Shown: positions 44,673 through 57,715, numbered from the stretch's first letter. The stretch is 64,000 nucleotides of DNA from Desmodus rotundus (GCF_022682495.2 NC_071397.1:20408739-20472738), one strand, 5' to 3'. Notes: a model not told the origin generated them from the letters alone. Program-made: numbers and translations.

Positions 44673-44690
44673 CTCCCTGCCACCCAGAGG
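44673..44690 (-). promoter_or_regulatory. Weak CTCF-like motif conserved in zone C
   Basis: Minus strand CCTCTGGGTGGCAGGGAGGG, 12 of 14 positions fitting CCASYAGRKGGCRS, with T for A at position 3 and G for A at position 6. The C2 monomer has the equivalent CCTCTGGGTGGCGGGGAGAG (about 43,695-43,715). Repeats in all units. Binding is uncertain because the substituted central A is strongly preferred. Confidence 0.35.
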
Positions 44691-46328
44691 ACCGCGCGTT
44701 TTCCCGTGGACCACACTTCCCAGCAGCTCTCCCACCCCCGCAGAGGCAGAGTGCCAGGGAAGAACTAGGGACCTGGGGCCGGGAAGAGGGGCCGGCCACG
44801 GTTCCGCGCCAGGTGGAGCGGGTCCGGGCGGGCGGGCGGGACCCTCGTCCACGGACCGGTTCTCCCGTGGGGAGTCTGGCCTGTGCCCCGCCTGGGAGGC
44901 TAAGAGCCTTGCTTCGCCTGCAACGCCCCCACCCTGCCACAAGGCGGCAGACTTGGACCCAGCCGCTTCAACCTTCCAGTCTCTGCTGAACCACCCAAAA
45001 ATGGAGTGTGACCGCTGCGACCTCAGTCCCCCAGAGCTCGGAAACCCACCTCTGTGAGGGAATCGGCGGCCTCCTGTCCTTGGCGTCCGCAAAAGGCATT
45101 CACCTGCGGTGAACCTGGGCCTCGGGCGAGCAGGGCCAGGCCCCATGGTAGGAGCCCGGGGAGGCAATGGCAGCCTCTGCGGCCAGGCCTCGGGCTCTCC
45201 CCGGGGCTCTCTCGGGGCACGGGCAACATCTCTCGCCTAGAGCGTGCCCACGCCATCCCTTGAGCCCCGCGAGACACCTGCTTCCCGTGATAAGAGGCCC
45301 CCTGCCTCCGTGGAGCTTGGAACTCTGGGGCCGGGCTGCGGGTCACTGGGCTAAGTGGCTGGAAACGCGCAGACCCCTCCGTCCCGACCGCCCAACTGCG
45401 AAGGACAGGGGGGAGGCCCCCAGGAGATGGCTTTTCTTAGAGCCGCGACTGGCCAGTTTCGGGCCAAGACGCGGTACCCGGCAGGCTCAGGGCAGGCAGC
45501 CCCACCAGAAGCCTCCCTAGGAGCAATGGGGCCCACCCTGGACATATCAGGCCTGCTTCACAGGGTCCCTGGGGTCGTGTCCGTGGAACTGGGAGCACTC
45601 CCCGCCACCCAGAGGTCCGATCCTTTTCCCGTGGACCCCACTTGCCAGCCCGTCTCCCACCCCGCCAGAGGCAGAGTGCCAGGGAAGAACCAGGGACCTG
45701 GGGCCGGGAACAGGGGCCGGCCACGGTTCCGGGCCAGGTGGGGCGGGCCCGGGGAGGCGGGACCCACGCCCTGGGACCCGGTCTCCCGGGGGGTCTCGGG
45801 CCCGTGACCTGCCCGGGGGGCTGAGAGTCTTTCTTGGCTCAAACGGCCCCACCCTGCCCCGAGGCGGCAAATCTGCACCGAGACGCTTATACTCTCTGAA
45901 GTCTGGGCTGAACTTTGAGAGAAGGGACTGTGTGGGATGCGACCTGGGTCCCACAGAGCTCGAACCCCCCCTCCCCGTGAAGGGATCCGCGGCCTGTGGT
46001 CCTTGGTGTGCGCAAAAGGCATTCACCTGCGGAGAACCTGGGCCCAGGTGAGCGGGACCAGGCCCCGCGGCAGGAGCCTGGGGAGGCCACTGGAGCCACG
46101 GGGGCCAGGGCTGGGCATTTTCCCGGGTGCTCTCTCGGGTCCCAGGCGCCCTCTCTCGCCCGGGGAGTGCCCACGGCGTCCCTTCACCCCCGCAGGACGC
46201 CTGCATCCTGCCATAAGCGGCCCACATCCTCCATGGAGCTGGGACACATGGGGCCTGGGTGCGAGCAACGGGCCTACATGGCGGCAAAACCGCAGACCCC
46301 TCCGTCCCGTCCTCACCACAGCGAAGAT

Positions 46329-46384
46329 CCCCCTGTTCTTCCATCCGTAAAGGGGTCCCCCTTTACGGATGGAAGAACAGGGGG
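46329..46384. repeat. 27-bp perfect inverted repeat, one per zone C unit
   Basis: The left arm starts ccccctgttcttccatccgt and ends aaagggg; after a 2-bp centre (tc) the exact complement follows, ending ggaagaacaggggg. The same perfect structure starts at 48,226, 50,124, 52,022, 53,920, 55,818, 57,716, 59,614, 61,512 and 63,410; the copy at 44,431 has a mismatched centre. As DNA this can extrude a cruciform; as RNA it folds into a long stem with a minimal loop. Both arms carry ATGGAAGAACAG, so mirror-image ATGs face away from the centre. Confidence 0.95.
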
Positions 46385-48225
46385 GAGGCCCCCAGGAGAT
46401 GGCTTTTGTCCGAGCCGCGGCTGGGTGGTTTCGGGCCCAGAGGCGGGGCCGCGCAGGCGCAAGCAGGCCCCACCTCAAGCCCATCCCTCCGGGCTACGAG
46501 CCACCCCCCCCTTAGATATCAGGCCAGGTTCACCGGGTTCCTGGGCTGGTGTCAGAGTTAAGGGAAGCCCTCCCTGCCACCCAGAGGACCGCGCGTTTTC
46601 CCGTGGACCACACTTCCCAGCAGCTCTCCCACCCCCGCAGAGGCAGAGTGCCAGGGAAGAACTAGGGACCTGGGGCCGGGAAGAGGGGCCGGCCACGGTT
46701 CCGCGCCAGGTGGAGCGGGTCCGGGCGGGCGGGCGGGACCCTCGTCCACGGACCGGTTCTCCCGTGGGGAGTCTGGCCTGTGCCCCGCCTGGGAGGCTAA
46801 GAGCCTTGCTTCGCCTGCAACGCCCCCACCCTGCCACAAGGCGGCAGACTTGGACCCAGCCGCTTCAACCTTCCAGTCTCTGCTGAACCACCCAAAAATG
46901 GAGTGTGACCGCTGCGACCTCAGTCCCCCAGAGCTCGGAAACCCACCTCTGTGAGGGAATCGGCGGCCTCCTGTCCTTGGCGTCCGCAAAAGGCATTCAC
47001 CTGCGGTGAACCTGGGCCTCGGGCGAGCAGGGCCAGGCCCCATGGTAGGAGCCCGGGGAGGCAATGGCAGCCTCTGCGGCCAGGCCTCGGGCTCTCCCCG
47101 GGGCTCTCTCGGGGCACGGGCAACATCTCTCGCCTAGAGCGTGCCCACGCCATCCCTTGAGCCCCGCGAGACACCTGCTTCCCGTGATAAGAGGCCCCCT
47201 GCCTCCGTGGAGCTTGGAACTCTGGGGCCGGGCTGCGGGTCACTGGGCTAAGTGGCTGGAAACGCGCAGACCCCTCCGTCCCGACCGCCCAACTGCGAAG
47301 GACAGGGGGGAGGCCCCCAGGAGATGGCTTTTCTTAGAGCCGCGACTGGCCAGTTTCGGGCCAAGACGCGGTACCCGGCAGGCTCAGGGCAGGCAGCCCC
47401 ACCAGAAGCCTCCCTAGGGGCAATGGGGCCCACCCTGGACATATCAGGCCTGCTTCACAGGGTCCCTGGGGTCGTGTCCGTGGAACTGGGAGCTCTCCCC
47501 GCCACCCAGAGGTCCGATCCTTTTCCCGTGGACCCCACTTGCCAGCCCGTCTCCCACCCCGCCAGAGGCAGAGTGCCAGGGAAGAACCAGGGACCTGGGG
47601 CCGGGAACAGGGGCCGGCCACGGTTCTGGGCCAGGTGGGGCGGGCCCGGGGAGGCGGGACCCACGCCCTGGGACCCGGTCTCCCGGGGGGTCTCGGGCCC
47701 GTGACCTGCCCGGGGGGCTGAGAGTCTTTCTTGGCTCAAACGGCCCCACCCTGCCCCGAGGCGGCAAATCTGCACCGAGACGCTTATACTCTCTGAAGTC
47801 TGGGCTGAACTTTGAGAGAAGGGACTGTGTGGGATGCGACCTGGGTCCCACAGAGCTCGAACCCCCCCTCCCCGTGAAGGGATCCGCGGCCTGTGGTCCT
47901 TGGTGTGCGCAAAAGGCATTCACCTGCGGAGAACCTGGGCCCAGGTGAGCGTGACCAGGCCCCGCGGCAGGAGCCTGGGGAGGCCACTGGAGCCACGGGG
48001 GCCAGGGCTGGGCATTTTCCCGGGTGCTCTCTCTGGTCCCAGGCGCCCTCTCTTGTCCGGGGAGGGCCCACGCCATCCCCTGACTCCCGCAGGACGCCTG
48101 CATCCCGCCATAAGCGGCCCACCTCCTCCATGGAGCTGGGACACATGGGGCCGGGGTGCGAGCAACTGGCCTACGAGGCGGCAAACCCGCAGACCCCTCC
48201 GTCCCGTCCCCATCACTGCGAAGAT
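46329..48225 (+). repeat. Zone C unit 2 (1,897 bp)
   Basis: The only short step: a single base is missing at about 46,511-46,514 (cccttagata for ccttgagata), which accounts for a longer 296-codon frame crossing here. Confidence 0.9.
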
Positions 48226-50123
48226 CCCCCTGTTCTTCCATCCGTAAAGGGGTCCCCCTTTACGGATGGAAGAACAGGGGGGAGGCCCCCAGGAGATGGC
48301 TTTTGTCCGAGCCGCGGCTGGGTGGTTTCGGGCCCAGAGGCGGGGCCGCGCAGGCGCAAGCAGGCCCCACCTCAAGCCCATCCCTCCGGGCTACGAGCCA
48401 CCCCCCCCTTGAGATATCAGGCCAGGTTCACCGGGTTCCTGGGCTGGTGTCAGAGTTAAGGGAAGCCCTCCCTGCCACCCAGAGGACCGCGCGTTTTCCC
48501 GTGGACCACACTTCCCAGCAGCTCTCCCACCCCCGCAGAGGCAGAGTGCCAGGGAAGAACTAGGGACCTGGGGCCGGGAAGAGGGGCCGGCCACGGTTCC
48601 GCGCCAGGTGGAGCGGGTCCGGGCGGGCGGGCGGGACCCTCGTCCACGGACCGGTTCTCCCGTGGGGAGTCTGGCCTGTGCCCCGCCTGGGAGGCTAAGA
48701 GCCTTGCTTCGCCTGCAACGCCCCCACCCTGCCACAAGGCGGCAGACTTGGACCCAGCCGCTTCAACCTTCCAGTCTCTGCTGAACCACCCAAAAATGGA
48801 GTGTGACCGCTGCGACCTCAGTCCCCCAGAGCTCGGAAACCCACCTCTGTGAGGGAATCGGCGGCCTCCTGTCCTTGGCGTCCGCAAAAGGCATTCACCT
48901 GCGGTGAACCTGGGCCTCGGGCGAGCAGGGCCAGGCCCCATGGTAGGAGCCCGGGGAGGCAATGGCAGCCTCTGCGGCCAGGCCTCGGGCTCTCCCCGGG
49001 GCTCTCTCGGGGCACGGGCAACATCTCTCGCCTAGAGCGTGCCCACGCCATCCCTTGAGCCCCGCGAGACACCTGCTTCCCGTGATAAGAGGCCCCCTGC
49101 CTCCGTGGAGCTTGGAACTCTGGGGCCGGGCTGCGGGTCACTGGGCTAAGTGGCTGGAAACGCGCAGACCCCTCCGTCCCGACCGCCCAAATGCGAAGGA
49201 CAGGGGGGAGGCCCCCAGGAGATGGCTTTTCTTAGAGCCGCGACTGGCCAGTTTCGGGCCAAGACGCGGTACCCGGCAGGCTCAGGGCAGGCAGCCCCAC
49301 CAGAAGCCTCCCTAGGGGCAATGGGGCCCACCCTGGACATATCAGGCCTGCTTCACAGGGTCCCTGGGGTCGTGTCCGTGGAACTGGGAGCTCTCCCCGC
49401 CACCCAGAGGTCCGATCCTTTTCCCGTGGACCCCACTTGCCAGCCCGTCTCCCACCCCGCCAGAGGCAGAGTGCCAGGGAAGAACCAGGGACCTGGGGCC
49501 GGGAACAGGGGCCGGCCACGGTTCCGGGCCAGGTGGGGCGGGCCCGGGGAGGCGGGACCCACGCCCTGGGACCCGGTCTCCCGGGGGGTCTCGGGCCCGT
49601 GACCTGCCCGGGGGGCTGAGAGTCTTTCTTGGCTCAAACGGCCCCACCCTGCCCCGAGGCGGCAAATCTGCACCGAGACGCTTATACTCTCTGAAGTCTG
49701 GGCTGAACTTTGAGAGAAGGGACTGTGTGGGATGCGACCTGGGTCCCACAGAGCTCCAACACCCCCTCCCCGTGAAGGGATCCGCGGCCTGTGGTCCTTG
49801 GTGTGCGCAAAAGGCATTCACCTGCGGAGAACCTGGGCCCAGGTGAGCGTGACCAGGCCCCGCGGCAGGAGCCTGGGGAGGCCACTGGAGCCACGGGGGC
49901 CAGGGCTGGGCATTTTCCCGGGTGCTCTCTCTGGTCCCAGGCGCCCTCTCTTGTCCGGGGAGGGCCCACGCCATCCCCTGACTCCCGCAGGACGCCTGCA
50001 TCCCGCCATAAGCAGCCCACCTCCTCCATGGAGCTGGGACACATGGGGCCGGGGTGCGAGCAACTGGCCTACGAGGCGGCAAACCCGCAGACCCCTCCGT
50101 CCCGTCCCCATCACTGCGAAGAT
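48226..50123 (+). repeat. Zone C unit 3
   Basis: Diagnostic bases: ttttGtccg after the hairpin, ctgaaCcaccc, gggccCgtgac and ctcttGTccgg. Confidence 0.9.
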
Positions 50124-52021
50124 CCCCCTGTTCTTCCATCCGTAAAGGGGTCCCCCTTTACGGATGGAAGAACAGGGGGGAGGCCCCCAGGAGATGGCTT
50201 TTGTCCGAGCCGCGGCTGGGTGGTTTCGGGCCCAGAGGCGGGGCCGCGCAGGCGCAAGCAGGCCCCACCTCAAGCCCATCCCTCCGGGCTACGAGCCACC
50301 CCCCCCTTGAGATATCAGGCCAGGTTCACCGGGTTCCTGGGCTGGTGTCAGAGTTAAGGGAAGCCCTCCCTGCCACCCAGAGGACCGCGCGTTTTCCCGT
50401 GGACCACACTTCCCAGCAGCTCTCCCACCCCCGCAGAGGCAGAGTGCCAGGGAAGAACTAGGGACCTGGGGCCGGGAAGAGGGGCCGGCCACGGTTCCGC
50501 GCCAGGTGGAGCGGGTCCGGGCGGGCGGGCGGGACCCTCGTCCACGGACCGGTTCTCCCGTGGGGAGTCTGGCCTGTGCCCCGCCTGGGAGGCTAAGAGC
50601 CTTGCTTCGCCTGCAACGCCCCCACCCTGCCACAAGGCGGCAGACTTGGACCCAGCCGCTTCAACCTTCCAGTCTCTGCTGAACCACCCAAAAATGGAGT
50701 GTGACCGCTGCGACCTCAGTCCCCCAGAGCTCGGAAACCCACCTCTGTGAGGGAATCGGCGGCCTCCTGTCCTTGGCGTCCGCAAAAGGCATTCACCTGC
50801 GGTGAACCTGGGCCTCGGGCGAGCAGGGCCAGGCCCCATGGTAGGAGCCCGGGGAGGCAATGGCAGCCTCTGCGGCCAGGCCTCGGGCTCTCCCCGGGGC
50901 TCTCTCGGGGCACGGGCAACATCTCTCGCCTAGAGCGTGCCCACGCCATCCCTTGAGCCCCGCGAGACACCTGCTTCCCGTGATAAGAGGCCCCCTGCCT
51001 CCGTGGAGCTTGGAACTCTGGGGCCGGGCTGCGGGTCACTGGGCTAAGTGGCTGGAAACGCGCAGACCCCTCCGTCCCGACCGCCCAACTGCGAAGGACA
51101 GGGGGGAGGCCCCCAGGAGATGGCTTTTCTTAGAGCCGCGACTGGCCAGTTTCGGGCCAAGACGCGGTACCCGGCAGGCTCAGGGCAGGCAGCCCCACCA
51201 GAAGCCTCCCTAGGGGCAATGGGGCCCACCCTGGACATATCAGGCCTGCTTCACAGGGTCCCTGGGGTCGTGTCCGTGGAACTGGGAGCTCTCCCCGCCA
51301 CCCAGAGGTCCGATCCTTTTCCCGTGGACCCCACTTGCCAGCCCGTCTCCCACCCCGCCAGAGGCAGAGTGCCAGGGAAGAACCAGGGACCTGGGGCCGG
51401 GAACAGGGGCCGGCCACGGTTCCGGGCCAGGTGGGGCGGGCCCGGGGAGGCGGGACCCACGCCCTGGGACCCGGTCTCCCGGGGGGTCTCGGGCCTGTGA
51501 CCTGCCCGGGGGGCTGAGAGTCTTTCTTGGCTCAAACGGCCCCACCCTGCCCCGAGGCGGCAAATCTGCACCGAGACGCTTATACTCTCTGAAGTCTGGG
51601 CTGAACTTTGAGAGAAGGGACTGTGTGGGATGCGACCTGGGTCCCACAGAGCTCGAACCCCCCCTCCCCGTGAAGGGATCCGCGGCCTGTGGTCCTTGGT
51701 GTGCGCAAAAGGCATTCACCTGCGGAGAACCTGGGCCCAGGTGAGCGTGACCAGGCCCCGCGGCAGGAGCCTGGGGAGGCCACTGGAGCCACGGGGGCCA
51801 GGGCTGGGCATTTTCCCGGGTGCTCTCTCTGGTCCCAGGCGCCCTCTCTTGTCCGGGGAGGGCCCACGCCATCCCCTGACTCCCGCAGGACGCCTGCATC
51901 CCGCCATAAGCAGCCCACCTCCTCCATGGAGCTGGGACACATGGGGCCGGGGTGCGAGCAACTGGCCTACGAGGCGGCAAACCCGCAGACCCCTCCGTCC
52001 CGTCCCCATCACTGCGAAGAT
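50124..52021 (+). repeat. Zone C unit 4
   Basis: As unit 3 but with gggccTgtgac, the start of the block in which this base is common. Confidence 0.9.
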
Positions 52022-53919
52022 CCCCCTGTTCTTCCATCCGTAAAGGGGTCCCCCTTTACGGATGGAAGAACAGGGGGGAGGCCCCCAGGAGATGGCTTTT
52101 GTCCGAGCCGCGGCTGGGTGGTTTCGGGCCCAGAGGCGGGGCCGCGCAGGCGCAAGCAGGCCCCACCTCAAGCCCATCCCTCCGGGCTACGAGCCACCCC
52201 CCCCTTGAGATATCAGGCCAGGTTCACCGGGTTCCTGGGCTGGTGTCAGAGTTAAGGGAAGCCCTCCCTGCCACCCAGAGGACCGCGCGTTTTCCCGTGG
52301 ACCACACTTCCCAGCAGCTCTCCCACCCCCGCAGAGGCAGAGTGCCAGGGAAGAACTAGGGACCTGGGGCCGGGAAGAGGGGCCGGCCACGGTTCCGCGC
52401 CAGGTGGAGCGGGTCCGGGCGGGCGGGCGGGACCCTCGTCCACGGACCGGTTCTCCCGTGGGGAGTCTGGCCTGTGCCCCGCCTGGGAGGCTAAGAGCCT
52501 TGCTTCGCCTGCAACGCCCCCACCCTGCCACAAGGCGGCAGACTTGGACCCAGCCGCTTCAACCTTCCAGTCTCTGCTGAACGACCCAAAAATGGAGTGT
52601 GACCGCTGCGACCTCAGTCCCCCAGAGCTCGGAAACCCACCTCTGTGAGGGAATCGGCGGCCTCCTGTCCTTGGCGTCCGCAAAAGGCATTCACCTGCGG
52701 TGAACCTGGGCCTCGGGCGAGCAGGGCCAGGCCCCATGGTAGGAGCCCGGGGAGGCAATGGCAGCCTCTGCGGCCAGGCCTCGGGCTCTCCCCGGGGCTC
52801 TCTCGGGGCACGGGCAACATCTCTCGCCTAGAGCGTGCCCACGCCATCCCTTGAGCCCCGCGAGACACCTGCTTCCCGTGATAAGAGGCCCCCTGCCTCC
52901 GTGGAGCTTGGAACTCTGGGGCCGGGCTGCGGGTCACTGGGCTAAGTGGCTGGAAACGCGCAGACCCCTCCGTCCCGACCGCCCAACTGCGAAGGACAGG
53001 GGGGAGGCCCCCAGGAGATGGCTTTTCTTAGAGCCGCGACTGGCCAGTTTCGGGCCAAGACGCGGTACCCGGCAGGCTCAGGGCAGGCAGCCCCACCAGA
53101 AGCCTCCCTAGGGGCAATGGGGCCCACCCTGGACATATCAGGCCTGCTTCACAGGGTCCCTGGGGTCGTGTCCGTGGAACTGGGAGCTCTCCCCGCCACC
53201 CAGAGGTCCGATCCTTTTCCCGTGGACCCCACTTGCCAGCCCGTCTCCCACCCCGCCAGAGGCAGAGTGCCAGGGAAGAACCAGGGACCTGGGGCCGGGA
53301 ACAGGGGCCGGCCACGGTTCCGGGCCAGGTGGGGCGGGCCCGGGGAGGCGGGACCCACGCCCTGGGACCCGGTCTCCCGGGGGGTCTCGGGCCTGTGACC
53401 TGCCCGGGGGGCTGAGAGTCTTTCTTGGCTCAAACGGCCCCACCCTGCCCCGAGGCGGCAAATCTGCACCGAGACGCTTATACTCTCTGAAGTCTGGGCT
53501 GAACTTTGAGAGAAGGGACTGTGTGGGATGCGACCTGGGTCCCACAGAGCTCGAACCCCCCCTCCCCGTGAAGGGATCCGCGGCCTGTGGTCCTTGGTGT
53601 GCGCAAAAGGCATTCACCTGCGGAGAACCTGGGCCCAGGTGAGCGTGACCAGGCCCCGCGGCAGGAGCCTGGGGAGGCCACTGGAGCCACGGGGGCCAGG
53701 GCTGGGCATTTTCCCGGGTGCTCTCTCTGGTCCCAGGCGCCCTCTCTTGCCCGGGGAGGGCCCACGCCATCCCCTGACTCCCGCAGGACGCCTGCATCCC
53801 GCCATAAGCAGCCCACCTCCTCCATGGAGCTGGGACACATGGGGCCGGGGTGCGAGCAACTGGCCTACGAGGCGGCAAACCCGCAGACCCCTCCGTCCCG
53901 TCCCCATCACTGCGAAGAT
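52022..53919 (+). repeat. Zone C unit 5
   Basis: First unit of the alternating series: ctgaacGaccc, and ctcttGCccgg at 53,750. Confidence 0.9.
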
Positions 53920-55817
53920 CCCCCTGTTCTTCCATCCGTAAAGGGGTCCCCCTTTACGGATGGAAGAACAGGGGGGAGGCCCCCAGGAGATGGCTTTTCT
54001 CCGAGCCGCGGCTGGGTGGTTTCGGGCCCAGAGGCGGGGCCGCGCAGGCGCAAGCAGGCCCCACCTCAAGCCCATCCCTCCGGGCTACGAGCCACCCCCC
54101 CCTTGAGATATCAGGCCAGGTTCACCGGGTTCCTGGGCTGGTGTCAGAGTTAAGGGAAGCCCTCCCTGCCACCCAGAGGACCGCGCGTTTTCCCGTGGAC
54201 CACACTTCCCAGCAGCTCTCCCACCCCCGCAGAGGCAGAGTGCCAGGGAAGAACTAGGGACCTGGGGCCGGGAAGAGGGGCCGGCCACGGTTCCGCGCCA
54301 GGTGGAGCGGGTCCGGGCGGGCGGGCGGGACCCTCGTCCACGGACCGGTTCTCCCGTGGGGAGTCTGGCCTGTGCCCCGCCTGGGAGGCTAAGAGCCTTG
54401 CTTCGCCTGCAACGCCCCCACCCTGCCACAAGGCGGCAGACTTGGACCCAGCCGCTTCAACCTTCCAGTCTCTGCTGAACGACCCAAAAATGGAGTGTGA
54501 CCGCTGCGACCTCAGTCCCCCAGAGCTCGGAAACCCACCTCTGTGAGGGAATCGGCGGCCTCCTGTCCTTGGCGTCCGCAAAAGGCATTCACCTGCGGTG
54601 AACCTGGGCCTCGGGCGAGCAGGGCCAGGCCCCATGGTAGGAGCCCGGGGAGGCAATGGCAGCCTCTGCGGCCAGGCCTCGGGCTCTCCCCGGGGCTCTC
54701 TCGGGGCACGGGCAACATCTCTCGCCTAGAGCGTGCCCACGCCATCCCTTGAGCCCCGCGAGACACCTGCTTCCCGTGATAAGAGGCCCCCTGCCTCCGT
54801 GGAGCTTGGAACTCTGGGGCCGGGCTGCGGGTCACTGGGCTAAGTGGCTGGAAACGCGCAGACCCCTCCGTCCCGACCGCCCAACTGCGAAGGACAGGGG
54901 GGAGGCCCCCAGGAGATGGCTTTTCTTAGAGCCGCGACTGGCCAGTTTCGGGCCAAGACGCGGTACCCGGCAGGCTCAGGGCAGGCAGCCCCACCAGAAG
55001 CCTCCCTAGGGGCAATGGGGCCCACCCTGGACATATCAGGCCTGCTTCACAGGGTCCCTGGGGTCGTGTCCGTGGAACTGGGAGCTCTCCCCGCCACCCA
55101 GAGGTCCGATCCTTTTCCCGTGGACCCCACTTGCCAGCCCGTCTCCCACCCCGCCAGAGGCAGAGTGCCAGGGAAGAACCAGGGACCTGGGGCCGGGAAC
55201 AGGGGCCGGCCACGGTTCCGGGCCAGGTGGGGCGGGCCCGGGGAGGCGGGACCCACGCCCTGGGACCCGGTCTCCCGGGGGGTCTCGGGCCTGTGACCTG
55301 CCCGGGGGGCTGAGAGTCTTTCTTGGCTCAAACGGCCCCACCCTGCCCCGAGGCGGCAAATCTGCACCGAGACGCTTATACTCTCTGAAGTCTGGGCTGA
55401 ACTTTGAGAGAAGGGACTGTGTGGGATGCGACCTGGGTCCCACAGAGCTCGAACCCCCCCTCCCCGTGAAGGGATCCGCGGCCTGTGGTCCTTGGTGTGC
55501 GCAAAAGGCATTCACCTGCGGAGAACCTGGGCCCAGGTGAGCGTGACCAGGCCCCGCGGCAGGAGCCTGGGGAGGCCACTGGAGCCACGGGGGCCAGGGC
55601 TGGGCATTTTCCCGGGTGCTCTCTCTGGTCCCAGGCGCCCTCTCTTGTCCGGGGAGGGCCCACGCCATCCCCTGACTCCCGCAGGACGCCTGCATCCCGC
55701 CATAAGCAGCCCACCTCCTCCATGGAGCTGGGACACATGGGGCCGGGGTGCGAGCAACTGGCCTACGAGGCGGCAAACCCGCAGACCCCTCCGTCCCGTC
55801 CCCATCACTGCGAAGAT
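53920..55817 (+). repeat. Zone C unit 6
   Basis: ttttCtccg (C at 53,999) with ctcttGTccgg; alternates with its neighbours. Confidence 0.9.
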
Positions 55818-57715
55818 CCCCCTGTTCTTCCATCCGTAAAGGGGTCCCCCTTTACGGATGGAAGAACAGGGGGGAGGCCCCCAGGAGATGGCTTTTGTCC
55901 GAGCCGCGGCTGGGTGGTTTCGGGCCCAGAGGCGGGGCCGCGCAGGCGCAAGCAGGCCCCACCTCAAGCCCATCCCTCCGGGCTACGAGCCACCCCCCCC
56001 TTGAGATATCAGGCCAGGTTCACCGGGTTCCTGGGCTGGTGTCAGAGTTAAGGGAAGCCCTCCCTGCCACCCAGAGGACCGCGCGTTTTCCCGTGGACCA
56101 CACTTCCCAGCAGCTCTCCCACCCCCGCAGAGGCAGAGTGCCAGGGAAGAACTAGGGACCTGGGGCCGGGAAGAGGGGCCGGCCACGGTTCCGCGCCAGG
56201 TGGAGCGGGTCCGGGCGGGCGGGCGGGACCCTCGTCCACGGACCGGTTCTCCCGTGGGGAGTCTGGCCTGTGCCCCGCCTGGGAGGCTAAGAGCCTTGCT
56301 TCGCCTGCAACGCCCCCACCCTGCCACAAGGCGGCAGACTTGGACCCAGCCGCTTCAACCTTCCAGTCTCTGCTGAACGACCCAAAAATGGAGTGTGACC
56401 GCTGCGACCTCAGTCCCCCAGAGCTCGGAAACCCACCTCTGTGAGGGAATCGGCGGCCTCCTGTCCTTGGCGTCCGCAAAAGGCATTCACCTGCGGTGAA
56501 CCTGGGCCTCGGGCGAGCAGGGCCAGGCCCCATGGTAGGAGCCCGGGGAGGCAATGGCAGCCTCTGCGGCCAGGCCTCGGGCTCTCCCCGGGGCTCTCTC
56601 GGGGCACGGGCAACATCTCTCGCCTAGAGCGTGCCCACGCCATCCCTTGAGCCCCGCGAGACACCTGCTTCCCGTGATAAGAGGCCCCCTGCCTCCGTGG
56701 AGCTTGGAACTCTGGGGCCGGGCTGCGGGTCACTGGGCTAAGTGGCTGGAAACGCGCAGACCCCTCCGTCCCGACCGCCCAACTGCGAAGGACAGGGGGG
56801 AGGCCCCCAGGAGATGGCTTTTCTTAGAGCCGCGACTGGCCAGTTTCGGGCCAAGACGCGGTACCCGGCAGGCTCAGGGCAGGCAGCCCCACCAGAAGCC
56901 TCCCTAGGGGCAATGGGGCCCACCCTGGACATATCAGGCCTGCTTCACAGGGTCCCTGGGGTCGTGTCCGTGGAACTGGGAGCTCTCCCCGCCACCCAGA
57001 GGTCCGATCCTTTTCCCGTGGACCCCACTTGCCAGCCCGTCTCCCACCCCGCCAGAGGCAGAGTGCCAGGGAAGAACCAGGGACCTGGGGCCGGGAACAG
57101 GGGCCGGCCACGGTTCCGGGCCAGGTGGGGCGGGCCCGGGGAGGCGGGACCCACGCCCTGGGACCCGGTCTCCCGGGGGGTCTCGGGCCTGTGACCTGCC
57201 CGGGGGGCTGAGAGTCTTTCTTGGCTCAAACGGCCCCACCCTGCCCCGAGGCGGCAAATCTGCACCGAGACGCTTATACTCTCTGAAGTCTGGGCTGAAC
57301 TTTGAGAGAAGGGACTGTGTGGGATGCGACCTGGGTCCCACAGAGCTCGAACCCCCCCTCCCCGTGAAGGGATCCGCGGCCTGTGGTCCTTGGTGTGCGC
57401 AAAAGGCATTCACCTGCGGAGAACCTGGGCCCAGGTGAGCGTGACCAGGCCCCGCGGCAGGAGCCTGGGGAGGCCACTGGAGCCACGGGGGCCAGGGCTG
57501 GGCATTTTCCCGGGTGCTCTCTCTGGTCCCAGGCGCCCTCTCTTGCCCGGGGAGGGCCCACGCCATCCCCTGACTCCCGCAGGACGCCTGCATCCCGCCA
57601 TAAGCAGCCCACCTCCTCCATGGAGCTGGGACACATGGGGCCGGGGTGCGAGCAACTGGCCTACGAGGCGGCAAACCCGCAGACCCCTCCGTCCCGTCCC
57701 CATCACTGCGAAGAT
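55818..57715 (+). repeat. Zone C unit 7
   Basis: ttttGtccg with ctcttGCccgg (C at 57,546); same type as unit 5. Confidence 0.9.

Larger units (their letters stand above)
44431..46328 (+). repeat. Zone C unit 1
   Basis: First unit with the long inverted repeat (44,431-44,486), but with a mismatched centre (ggggtcaccc). Carries the variant patch at 46,152-46,326 shared only with the unit near 63.3 kb. Confidence 0.9.

Noticed and set aside
44710..44740. ZNF143/THAP11-type motif in cacacttcccagcagctctc
   Set aside because: It matches only the TTCCCAG centre of the motif; the flanking ACTACAA and ATGC parts are missing.
46044..46056. Splice donor cccaggtgagcg in each unit as evidence for spliced transcripts
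   Set aside because: It is a good donor match, but there is no paired acceptor, branch site or coding exon to support it; such matches are frequent in GC-rich DNA.
45996..46886. 296-codon plus-strand frame as a distinctive gene
   Set aside because: It exists only because one base is missing near 46,512, joining two frames that are separate in every other unit.
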